From: Sulfitobacter pontiacus
Lineage (GTDB): Bacteria > Pseudomonadota > Alphaproteobacteria > Rhodobacterales > Rhodobacteraceae
Direction of reading: 5' to 3'
Length of the DNA stretch: 64,000 nucleotides
Assembly: GCF_040790665.1 (NCBI RefSeq)
Contig: NZ_CP160849.1
Span: 248,001 to 312,000 of the forward strand
Shown here in pieces: positions 46,948 through 54,583 of this stretch. The position numbers and the translations under genes were made by a program. The notes under the pieces are model-generated. The model was not told where the DNA came from, did no database searches, and was given only the letters and a program-made list of their open reading frames with translations. Every line of letters starts with the position of its first letter. Position 1 is the first letter of the stretch.

Positions 46948-47090
46948 GATATATCCTCCCGATATGCTCTCAGATTGAAGCCAATACGACGATTCAGGCA
47001 AGCTTGACGTAGGGGACACCTCTGCTGCGTTGCAAAAACCTGCCCGCCGTGGCAATTGAAACCAACTCCCCCAATGCCAAGGGCAACACT

Positions 47091-47807
47091 ATGATCCTCT
47101 ACCCCGCTATTGACCTTAAAGACGGCCAAGCCGTTCGTCTTGTGCACGGCGACATGGAAAAATCCACTGTTTTCAACGATGACCCCGCGGCGCAGGCCCG
47201 TGAGTTTGTGGATGCGGGCTGCACTTGGCTTCACTTGGTGGACTTGAACGGTGCCTTCGCAGGGACGCCGGTCAATGCCGCCCCGGTGGAAGCGATTTTG
47301 AAGTCTTGCAACGTCCCCGCCCAGTTGGGAGGCGGCATTCGCGATATGGCGACGATCGAAGCTTGGCTGGACAAGGGTCTGGCACGCGTCATTCTGGGCA
47401 CTGTCGCGGTCGAAAATCCCGCTTTGGTGCGTGAAGCAGCGCGAGCTTTTCCTGGCAAGGTCGCGGTCGGCATTGACGCCAGAAATGGTCGCGTGGCAAC
47501 CAAGGGATGGGCTGAGGAAACCGACGTAATGGTTACAGATCTCGCTAAATCTTTCGAAGATGCAGGTGTCGCGGCGCTGATCTACACCGATATCATGCGA
47601 GACGGGGCCATGGGCGGTCCAAACATTGACGCCACCGCCGCTTTGGCGCGTGCCGTCAATATTCCTGTCATCGCCTCCGGGGGCGTCAGCTCCCTTGCTG
47701 ACCTTGAGGCGTTGAAAGAAACTGGCGTGATATCCGGTGCCATTTCCGGCCGGGCGCTTTATGATGGCGCGATCGACCTGAGCGAAGCTTTGAAGGCCCT
47801 CGCCTGA
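47091..47807 (+). CDS. hisA: ProFAR isomerase HisA
   Basis: A 238-residue beta/alpha barrel: [19 protein letters not shown] with the catalytic Asp, [20 protein letters not shown], and [12 protein letters not shown]. It isomerises ProFAR to PRFAR in histidine synthesis. The ATG used starts the typical MILYPAIDL; 14 upstream codons are rejected. Confidence 0.96.
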   Translation: MILYPAIDLKDGQAVRLVHGDMEKSTVFNDDPAAQAREFVDAGCTWLHLVDLNGAFAGTPVNAAPVEAILKSCNVPAQLGGGIRDMATIEAWLDKGLARVILGTVAVENPALVREAARAFPGKVAVGIDARNGRVATKGWAEETDVMVTDLAKSFEDAGVAALIYTDIMRDGAMGGPNIDATAALARAVNIPVIASGGVSSLADLEALKETGVISGAISGRALYDGAIDLSEALKALA

Positions 47808-47838
47808 GTTTCCAAATGGTTTCAAATCCTCGGGTGGT

Positions 47839-47870
47839 TTGGAGGGCAGACAGCCCTCCAACGGTTTTTT
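47839..47870 (+). terminator. Hairpin with T-tract between hisA and hisF
   Basis: TTGGAGGGC/GCCCTCCAA (9-bp stem, 5-base loop) followed by CGG and six T. It looks like an intrinsic terminator, so hisF-hisE may have its own promoter or depend on read-through. Confidence 0.65.
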
Positions 47871-47897
47871 CCGCTGCCCCGTCGCGAGAAAGAAGAC

Positions 47898-48659
47898 ATG
47901 CTTAAGACCCGTATTATTCCTTGCCTCGATGTCGCCGATGGTCGCGTTGTCAAAGGCGTTAATTTTGTTGGCTTGCGCGATGCCGGTGACCCGGTTGACG
48001 CAGCGATCGCATATGACGCTGCAGGGGCGGACGAGCTTTGTTTTCTTGATATCCACGCCACACATGAAAACCGTGGTACCATGTTCGACCTGGTCACACG
48101 CACAGCCGAACACTGCTATATCCCGCTTACTGTAGGTGGCGGTGTACGCACCGTTGCAGATGTTCGCGCCCTGCTTTTGGCTGGCGCCGACAAGGTCAGC
48201 TTTAACTCTGCCGCGGTGGCTAATCCGGACATTATTGCGCAGGCAGCAGACCAATTCGGCAGCCAGTGCATTGTCTGTGCCATCGATGCGAAAACCGTCG
48301 CCCCCGGAAAGTGGGAGATTTTTACCCACGGTGGCCGCAAACCCACGGGCATAGATGCCGTCGAATTCGCAAAGACGGTCACTAAGAAAGGCGCAGGAGA
48401 GATTCTACTTACCTCAATGGACCGTGACGGTACCAAGCAAGGGTTTAACATTCCGCTAACGCGCGCGATTTCCGACGCGGTTTCTGTGCCTGTCATCGCC
48501 TCTGGCGGTGTCGGAACGCTGGATCATCTTGTCGATGGCGTCGTTCAGGGCGGCGCTTCAGCGGTGCTCGCAGCCTCGATCTTTCACTTCGGCGAATTTA
48601 CGGTCGCTCAGGCGAAACAACACATGGCTGATGCCGGTATCCCAATGAGGCTTTCATGA
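47898..48659 (+). CDS. hisF: Imidazole glycerol phosphate synthase subunit HisF
   Basis: A 253-residue barrel with [18 protein letters not shown] (catalytic Asp), [14 protein letters not shown], and [23 protein letters not shown]. It closes the imidazole ring using ammonia from HisH. Its stop overlaps the hisE start (ATGA). Confidence 0.97.
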   Translation: MLKTRIIPCLDVADGRVVKGVNFVGLRDAGDPVDAAIAYDAAGADELCFLDIHATHENRGTMFDLVTRTAEHCYIPLTVGGGVRTVADVRALLLAGADKVSFNSAAVANPDIIAQAADQFGSQCIVCAIDAKTVAPGKWEIFTHGGRKPTGIDAVEFAKTVTKKGAGEILLTSMDRDGTKQGFNIPLTRAISDAVSVPVIASGGVGTLDHLVDGVVQGGASAVLAASIFHFGEFTVAQAKQHMADAGIPMRLS

Positions 48660-48961
48660 CGCTCGACGATCTATTTGCAACAATCCAATCAAGAAAAACT
48701 GCCGATCCATCAAGCAGTTGGACGGCGCAGCTTCTGGCAAAAGGCCCCGAGAAATGCGCCGAAAAATTCGGTGAAGAAGCGGTCGAAGCGATCATTGAGG
48801 CCGTGAAGGACGATAAAGCTGGTCTTACATCGGAAGCCGCAGATGTGCTGTACCACCTGCTTGTCATGCTCGCATCCCGCGACGTCGCGCTGTCAGATGT
48901 ACTGGATGAACTGAGCAGCCGACAGGCGCAAAGTGGCCTCGCTGAAAAAGCCGCCCGCTAA
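48656..48961 (+). CDS. hisE: Phosphoribosyl-ATP pyrophosphatase HisE
   Basis: A 101-residue single-domain His[34 protein letters not shown] and [13 protein letters not shown] are the all-alpha NTP pyrophosphohydrolase motifs. It hydrolyses PR-ATP to PR-AMP. HisI is not fused here and not in the window. Confidence 0.95.
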   Translation: MTLDDLFATIQSRKTADPSSSWTAQLLAKGPEKCAEKFGEEAVEAIIEAVKDDKAGLTSEAADVLYHLLVMLASRDVALSDVLDELSSRQAQSGLAEKAAR

Positions 48962-49011
48962 CACGGGGCACGTTGACCACAGTATATTTCGTGACGCGTA
49001 GCAAACTGGGG

Positions 49012-49479
49012 TCAAAGCTTGCTGGAGATTATCCCCGTTGCAAAACCTCCCATGCGCAATTCGCCGAAAAGGCGCTGATATTCAATCTTCGGGCATCTGT
49101 TTTGAATGACGGTCACGCCCTTTGCTTCCGCATTTGCGGCAGCTTTAGGGTGCTGCACCCCGATTTGCATCCAGATCGTCGCCAGATCAGGAAACACCTG
49201 TAATGCCTCTTCAACGATTTCTGGCACAGTCTCTGACCGTCTAAAAATATCGACCATGTCAACGCCACCCTCGATGTCTGACAGCTGCGAAACCACCGTT
49301 ACCCCCAATAGTGTCTTCCCAGCATGCACCGGATTTACCGGAACAATATCGTACCCCTTGGTCTTCAAATATCGCGCGACATAATAGCTTGGCCGAACCG
49401 GGTTCAACGAAGCCCCCACGACCGCGATCCGCTTCGTCTGCGTCAGAATATTTTTCAGTTGGGTATCGGTGTAGGTCAT
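49012..49479 (-). CDS. CoA-binding domain protein (YccU-like)
   Basis: A 155-residue Rossmann-type protein with a CoA-binding fold: RIAVVGASLNPVRPSYYVARYL, YDIVPVNP, DMVDIFRRSETVPEIVEEAL, and GVTVIQNRCPKIEYQRL. Function unknown; it stands alone, convergent with hisE. Confidence 0.85.
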   Translation of the reverse strand: MTYTDTQLKNILTQTKRIAVVGASLNPVRPSYYVARYLKTKGYDIVPVNPVHAGKTLLGVTVVSQLSDIEGGVDMVDIFRRSETVPEIVEEALQVFPDLATIWMQIGVQHPKAAANAEAKGVTVIQNRCPKIEYQRLFGELRMGGFATGIISSKL

Positions 49480-49710
49480 GCTTCTTACTAAACCTCTAAC
49501 GGTTCGAAAAAAAGCGCCCTCGACGATAAACGTGAGGGCGCAAAGGTATGGAACGAGGGACAGTTAGGTGATCGGCGAGAGTTCCAAACTCGCCGTCATA
49601 CACAGAAGGTAGGAACGATTTGCTCCATTCAAAGAGCATGTGACAAATCCGTGAAGAAACGATGAATGCGCCAGCCATTTTCCGCCGAATCTCGCTTCTG
49701 ACAGCGTAAA

Positions 49711-50028
49711 CTAGTCAAATATATCGTCGATCACATCCGCGACCTCACTCGCGATCTTTGTGATCCAGGTTTTCTTTTTCTTCACTTTTCGATGCTTAGG
49801 CTTGCGAATAGCAGCTGCCGCTTGGGCATGTGGAAATTTCCGCATCCCCGCCGCAGGCCTGCCGCCGGTATTGGGCTTTTCAGAATCGCGAGGGAGCGGA
49901 ATTTGTTTCAGATCATGCAATGGTGCGCCGCATTGTGCGCAAGCCAGCTCGTGCCGCCCTGCCCCCAATGTCAGCGCTGCCTTGCTGCCGCAAAAACAGC
50001 ATGTCGCGATTTTTGTCGGGTAATTCAT
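49711..50028 (-). CDS. Small zinc-ribbon protein
   Basis: A 105-residue protein whose first 45 residues form a zinc ribbon (CCFC and CAQC pairs), then a basic, Lys/Arg-rich linker (IRKPKHRKVKKKKTWITK) and an acidic end (ADVIDDIFD). It may bind nucleic acid. The ATG at 50028 is preferred; 18 upstream codons overlap rlmB. Confidence 0.6.
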   Translation of the reverse strand: MNYPTKIATCCFCGSKAALTLGAGRHELACAQCGAPLHDLKQIPLPRDSEKPNTGGRPAAGMRKFPHAQAAAAIRKPKHRKVKKKKTWITKIASEVADVIDDIFD

Positions 50029-50038
50029 GCAATTATGC

Positions 50039-50815
50039 TCAGCTGTGATCCCGCGACGCATATAGCGCGATTGCCGCTGCATTTGACACGTTTAGCGAAC
50101 CGAACCCGCCGCCTGCGTCGATTCGGACCAGCGCATCGACGGTTTCTTTGGTTTTTTCACGCAGACCTGGCCCTTCGGCCCCCAGCACAAGCGCCACCGG
50201 ACGGTCGCGCTTCCCCTCCAGCGCAGATTCGACAGTCATATCGGCTTCGCCGTCCAGACCAAGAACAAGATACCCCATCGATTGAAGCTCCTTGATCGCG
50301 TCGGCTAGGTTCCGGACACGCAAATACGGCTGCCTCTCCATCGCGCCACTCGCTGTTTTCGCAAGCGCCCCGGTCTCGGGCGCAGCGTGATGACGCATGC
50401 CCACAACCGCCGATGCACCTAAAACCTCTGCGGACCGCAGAATTGCACCAACGTTATGCGGGTCTGTCACCCGATCCAGCAGCAACACGCGCGGTGCTTC
50501 GGCCCCGATGCAGACATCCTTGAGCGCCCCCCAACTCAGCGGTTTGACCTCTAGTACGGCTCCTTGATGCACCGACCCGGGGTCCAGCGGCGGGCGGAAT
50601 TTTCGCGGATCAACGACCTCTGGTTCAATGCCGGCCTTGGCAATCGCCTCTTCCAGCTTGATCTGAGCATTCGGCGTAACCATCAGCTTAATCTTTTCAC
50701 GCGCGGGATTTTCCAGCGCGTCGCGCACTGCATGAAGGCCAAACAACCAAACTGTTTGGTTCGCATCTGCCTTTTTTTCCTGCTCTTTTTGCACAACCCA
50801 CTTAGGTTTTTTCAT
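50039..50815 (-). CDS. rlmB: 23S rRNA 2'-O-ribose methyltransferase RlmB (SpoU family)
   Basis: A 258-residue SpoU methyltransferase: an N-terminal substrate-binding domain (WLFGLHAVRDALENP), then LLDRVTDPHNVGAILRSAEVLGAS (motif 1), VLGAEGPGL (motif 2) and GFGSLNVSNAAAIALYA (motif 3, trefoil knot). It methylates G2251 of 23S rRNA in the studied members. The basic N-terminus (KKPKWVVQKEQEKKAD) is typical. Confidence 0.93.
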   Translation of the reverse strand: MKKPKWVVQKEQEKKADANQTVWLFGLHAVRDALENPAREKIKLMVTPNAQIKLEEAIAKAGIEPEVVDPRKFRPPLDPGSVHQGAVLEVKPLSWGALKDVCIGAEAPRVLLLDRVTDPHNVGAILRSAEVLGASAVVGMRHHAAPETGALAKTASGAMERQPYLRVRNLADAIKELQSMGYLVLGLDGEADMTVESALEGKRDRPVALVLGAEGPGLREKTKETVDALVRIDAGGGFGSLNVSNAAAIALYASRDHS

Positions 50816-50942
50816 CGCCGAACCTTCTATCTTTCATCGCAAGGTAAAATTCCCTGCATTTCGCGCCGGTTTTCGCCTTGACGCCTATACTGCCCGCTTG
50901 TAATCACGCCTTCACATCCGGTGCAATGCACAGGGTGAAAGT

Positions 50943-51026
50943 GGGCGACAGGCCGCAAGGTGTGGCAGGGGACTGTAACTCCCTCGCGGAGACGCACGCC
51001 TGGTTCGATTCCAGGGTCGCCCACCA
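50943..51026 (+). tRNA. tRNA-Tyr (anticodon GTA)
   Basis: 84 bases with encoded CCA. Acceptor GGGCGAC/GTCGCCC, anticodon GTA at 50975-50977 in loop CTGTAAC, a long variable arm (typical of bacterial tRNA-Tyr) and T-arm with GTTCGATTC. Confidence 0.96.
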
Positions 51027-51147
51027 CTTTCCCCTTTTCGACTATCCTTAAGTATAGCGGCACAGCCGTTTGATACATTGTGTTCCGATGTGAATTTGTG
51101 ACACATCTTATGCATTTAGAACGCATACGAAATGATAGGGGTGACCC

Positions 51148-52152
51148 GTGTCCCATGCTTCCCGGCCGGATCAGGCTTTCAACATCGCGATCGTCGGGCA
51201 ACACGGGCGGCTGGCTTATGAGGCTCTGTTGTTTGCCGCATCGCTGCGCCACCACAGCCCCCATTTTTCGGGCAACCTCTATGTGATGGAGCCGCAGCCC
51301 GGCCCGCTTTGGTCGGACGATCCACGAATCAAGAACCCCGATGTTATCAGCGCGCTCCACAACCTTGGCGCAGAGGTTATTCCGTTTGACACAAAGCACT
51401 TCGGTGAGAGCTATCCATATGGAAATAAAATCGAAATGCTCAATGCGCTTCCAAAAGCTGAGCCCTTCGTTTTCTTCGATACGGACACGTTGATCACTGG
51501 CGACCTGATGTCGGTCCCCTTCGACTTTGACCGCCCGATGGCATCCATGCGGCGCACAAACACATGGCCTGTTCCCCAGCTGTACGGACCACAATACGCC
51601 GGTCTGTGGAAATCCCTTTATGACAAGTTTGACCTAGATTTTGACAGCAGCCTCGACCTGTCTCAGCCCGACGACTATTGGCAACGGTATCTGTATTTCA
51701 ACGCAGGTTTCTTTTTCTATCGCTGCCCTCACGAATTTGGTGAAAAGTTTTTGCACTATGCGCTGGCGATCCGCGATGACGCGCCGGAAGAGCTTTGCGC
51801 GCAGTCTTTTGACCCTTGGCTTGACCAAGTCGCGTTGCCGCTAGTTATTCATGCGCTTGGTGGGGCGCGCGATACCTTGCCTGACGGGCTGATCGACGGG
51901 TCTGTTAGCTGCCACTATCGCCTGCTGCCCTTGCTTTACGCGCGCGAACCGGACCACGTCGTTGACACTTTAGAAACGATTGCAGCACCAAATAAACTGA
52001 AGAAAGTTTTAAAGGGTTCGGAGCCGATCAAGCGGATGGTCTATCAAGGCCGCGGTCGCAAGGCGCGGGCTCTCTTTGATCAGGACAACTTGCCGCGCAA
52101 AGAGCAGGCCATTCGGAATCGTTTGAAATCAAACGGCTACTGGATGCGGTAG
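51148..52152 (+). CDS. GT8-like glycosyltransferase-type protein
   Basis: A 334-residue protein with a GTG start. It has an N-terminal nucleotide-binding look (FNIAIVGQHGRLAYEALLFAASL), and FVFFDTDTLITGDL provides the DxD metal-sugar-nucleotide motif of GT-A glycosyltransferases. RYLYFNAGFFFYR resembles the NaGv segment of family 8. The acceptor is unknown; no polysaccharide locus is adjacent. It follows tRNA-Tyr. Confidence 0.68.
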   Translation: MSHASRPDQAFNIAIVGQHGRLAYEALLFAASLRHHSPHFSGNLYVMEPQPGPLWSDDPRIKNPDVISALHNLGAEVIPFDTKHFGESYPYGNKIEMLNALPKAEPFVFFDTDTLITGDLMSVPFDFDRPMASMRRTNTWPVPQLYGPQYAGLWKSLYDKFDLDFDSSLDLSQPDDYWQRYLYFNAGFFFYRCPHEFGEKFLHYALAIRDDAPEELCAQSFDPWLDQVALPLVIHALGGARDTLPDGLIDGSVSCHYRLLPLLYAREPDHVVDTLETIAAPNKLKKVLKGSEPIKRMVYQGRGRKARALFDQDNLPRKEQAIRNRLKSNGYWMR

Positions 52153-52274
52153 CGTCGACCGCATTTCATCCGAGTCGGTAAACAACCTCCTAAGCGTGAC
52201 AGAAGCGACCTACAGCTTGTGCGTTCACATCGGTTCACCTAACCATATTGAAGACAATTTTAGGGAGAACAACG

Positions 52275-53567
52275 ATGACAGATAGCCCCAACTATGGTTT
52301 TGATACCCTGCAGATACACGCAGGGGCCAAACCTGATCCGGCGACCGGTGCGCGGCAGACGCCGATCTACCAAACCACGGCCTATGTGTTTCGCGATGCG
52401 GACCACGCGGCGGCGTTGTTCAACCTGCAAGAGGTGGGGTTCATCTATTCCCGCCTGACGAACCCGACCGTTGCTGTTTTGCAGGAACGCATCGCCACGC
52501 TTGAGGGGGGCGTTGGTGCCGTGTGTTGCTCTTCCGGGCACGCGGCACAGATTATGGCATTGTTCCCGCTGATGGGGCCGGGCAAAAACATTATCGCCTC
52601 TACCCGTCTGTATGGGGGCACGGTGACGCAGTTCAGCCAAACGATCAAACGTTTCGGTTGGTCTTGCAAGTTTGTCGACTTTGACGACGTTGATGCCGTG
52701 AAAGCAGCGGTTGACGACGATACCCGCGCGATCTTTGGCGAAGCCATTGCCAATCCTGGCGGCTACATCATGGACGTACGTGCCATTGCCGACGTGGCGG
52801 ATGCGGCAGGCGTTCCGCTGATCATCGACAACACAACGGCGACGCCCTACCTGTGCCGCCCGATCGAACTTGGCGCGACTCTGGTGGTACATTCGACGAC
52901 GAAATACCTGACCGGCAACGGCACGGTAACAGGCGGCTGTATTGTGGATTCAGGCAAGTTCGATTGGTCCGCGAATGATAAATTCCCGTCGCTGAGCCAA
53001 CCGGAACCTGCTTACCACGGTCTCAACTTTCACGAGACCTTTGGCGGCTTGGCCTTTACCTTCCACGGCATCGCCATCGGTTTGCGGGATCTTGGCATGA
53101 CGATGAACCCGCAGGCTGCGCATTACACGCTGATGGGGACAGAGACACTTTCGCTGCGCATGGAACGCCACGTAGAAAACGCCCAGAAAATCGCGGCTTG
53201 GCTCGAGAATGATGACCGCGTCGACTATGTCACCTATGCGGGGCTCGAATCCTCGCCCTATTTCGAGCGTGCGAAAAGCGTTTGCCCCAAGGGGGCCGGC
53301 GGGTTGTTCACCTTTGCGGTGAAGGGCGGATACGACGCCTGCGTCAAATTGGTAAATGCGTTGGAGATTTTCAGCCATGTCGCAAATCTTGGCGACACCC
53401 GGTCGCTGATCATCCACTCTGCCTCCACCACGCACCGACAGCTTAGCCCCGAGCAGCAAGAAGCCGCGGGTGCCGGCGCGAATGTTGTGCGCGTTTCCAT
53501 CGGGACAGAGGATGCCGCCGACCTGATCGCCGATCTAGATCAAGCGCTGTCCAAAGCGACGGCTTAA
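52275..53567 (+). CDS. metY: O-acetylhomoserine aminocarboxypropyltransferase/sulfhydrylase
   Basis: A 430-residue PLP enzyme of the Cys/Met family. The Schiff-base lysine is in VVHSTTKYLTGNGTVTGG; LNPTVAVLQERIATLEGG and ETPSNP-like EAIANPGG segments and the SHVANLGDTRSLIIHSASTTHRQL tail are typical of O-acetylhomoserine sulfhydrylases. It makes homocysteine from O-acetylhomoserine and sulfide. A GGGAGA box sets the ATG at 52275. No SAM-II-like motif was seen in its leader. Confidence 0.93.
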   Translation: MTDSPNYGFDTLQIHAGAKPDPATGARQTPIYQTTAYVFRDADHAAALFNLQEVGFIYSRLTNPTVAVLQERIATLEGGVGAVCCSSGHAAQIMALFPLMGPGKNIIASTRLYGGTVTQFSQTIKRFGWSCKFVDFDDVDAVKAAVDDDTRAIFGEAIANPGGYIMDVRAIADVADAAGVPLIIDNTTATPYLCRPIELGATLVVHSTTKYLTGNGTVTGGCIVDSGKFDWSANDKFPSLSQPEPAYHGLNFHETFGGLAFTFHGIAIGLRDLGMTMNPQAAHYTLMGTETLSLRMERHVENAQKIAAWLENDDRVDYVTYAGLESSPYFERAKSVCPKGAGGLFTFAVKGGYDACVKLVNALEIFSHVANLGDTRSLIIHSASTTHRQLSPEQQEAAGAGANVVRVSIGTEDAADLIADLDQALSKATA

Positions 53568-53585
53568 GCTACGACCTATAAAAGA

Positions 53586-53614
53586 CCCCCGCCAAAGCAA
53601 CCCTTCGGCGGGGG
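53586..53614 (+). terminator. Terminator of metY
   Basis: CCCCCGCC/GGCGGGGG stem with a 13-base loop, followed by TATGTTT. It lies 18 bases beyond the stop. Confidence 0.8.
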
Positions 53615-53660
53615 TATGTTTACCCATTCAAACCTTCAAATGCCGCGAGGCAGCAGAGGG

Positions 53661-54365
53661 TTAGTCAGCCTCGGCGATTTCGAACTGCAGCGTGACTTGC
53701 GCGCTGATGTCGATCTCTCCGGTCTCGATGGGCATATCCATACTTTTCATCTGGGCACCCCGCATTTCCATCGGGCGGAAACCCTGGCTCGATTCGGACA
53801 TGCTGGTGAGTTTACCAAGCTTAACGCCAGCGGCATCTGCAAGCTGCTGCGCACGCGCCATCGCATCCTGAACGGCCCCTTCTCGGGCCTTAGCCAGCGC
53901 CGCTGCATTATCCTGCAAGCCGAACTGCAAGCCGTTAAAATCATTCGCGCCCTCGGCCACGACCGCATCCAGCAATTGCCCAAGTTTGCTTAGATCGCGA
54001 ACCGTCACACTGACGGTGTTGCCCGCCTCATAGCCCGATACTTCCACCGGGGACGCATCTTCGCGGGGGCGGTTGTCATAGACGGGCCGCAGATAAAGCC
54101 CGCTGGTCTGACGGTCGAGGCCCGCGATCTTCAATGTGTCCAATTGGTCTAGAATGCCGCGCACTTTTTCCGAAGTCTGCGCCATTGCGTCCGAAGCAGA
54201 GGCCGCCCGCTCGCTCACGCCCAAGCGGATCGTCGCGGTATCAGGGGCAAGCGATACAATGCCCTCGCCATTCACGGTGATCCCCTGCGGCGCTTGTTGC
54301 GCCAGCGCACCTGACGCGAAACCGGCACAGACGATCGCGGCAATTTTCAACATTCGCATATTCAT
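53661..54365 (-). CDS. SIMPL (DUF541) domain exported protein
   Basis: A 234-residue periplasmic protein with a signal peptide (AAIVCAGFASGALA) and a SIMPL domain: ITVNGEGIVSLAPDTATIRLGVSERA, DIKTSG-like LQTSGLYLRPVYD, and SVTVRDLSKLGQLLDAVVAEGAND. Role unknown; members form large assemblies. Divergent from the large gene to its right. Confidence 0.87.
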   Translation of the reverse strand: MNMRMLKIAAIVCAGFASGALAQQAPQGITVNGEGIVSLAPDTATIRLGVSERAASASDAMAQTSEKVRGILDQLDTLKIAGLDRQTSGLYLRPVYDNRPREDASPVEVSGYEAGNTVSVTVRDLSKLGQLLDAVVAEGANDFNGLQFGLQDNAAALAKAREGAVQDAMARAQQLADAAGVKLGKLTSMSESSQGFRPMEMRGAQMKSMDMPIETGEIDISAQVTLQFEIAEAD

Positions 54366-54583
54366 GACCTTTTTTTACTGTGATATCCCTTGGCAACATA
54401 TGTGGCCTCCCGCCTAAGTTGCCGCAAGCCTCCTCTGCGCTCCGCTCTTTTCATGAGCAAACTACTGCTCTATTCTTTTGCTGTGAACGGGCGCTCTGTT
54501 TTGCAGGCGATCCCCATGGTATTGGAAATCTGCTGCCGTCCGAATGTCCCACCGTCCCAATGCCTCTAGTCAAAAGCGTTCCA

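Noticed and set aside
48954-48967. A host copy of the island palindrome (CCCGCTAACACGGG) at the end of hisE
   Set aside because: It has a mismatch that breaks the stem, lies in a coding end, and lacks the island flanks.
52153-52274. SAM-II riboswitch upstream of metY
   Set aside because: The leader lacks the conserved SAM-II pseudoknot sequence blocks and contains no matching stem.
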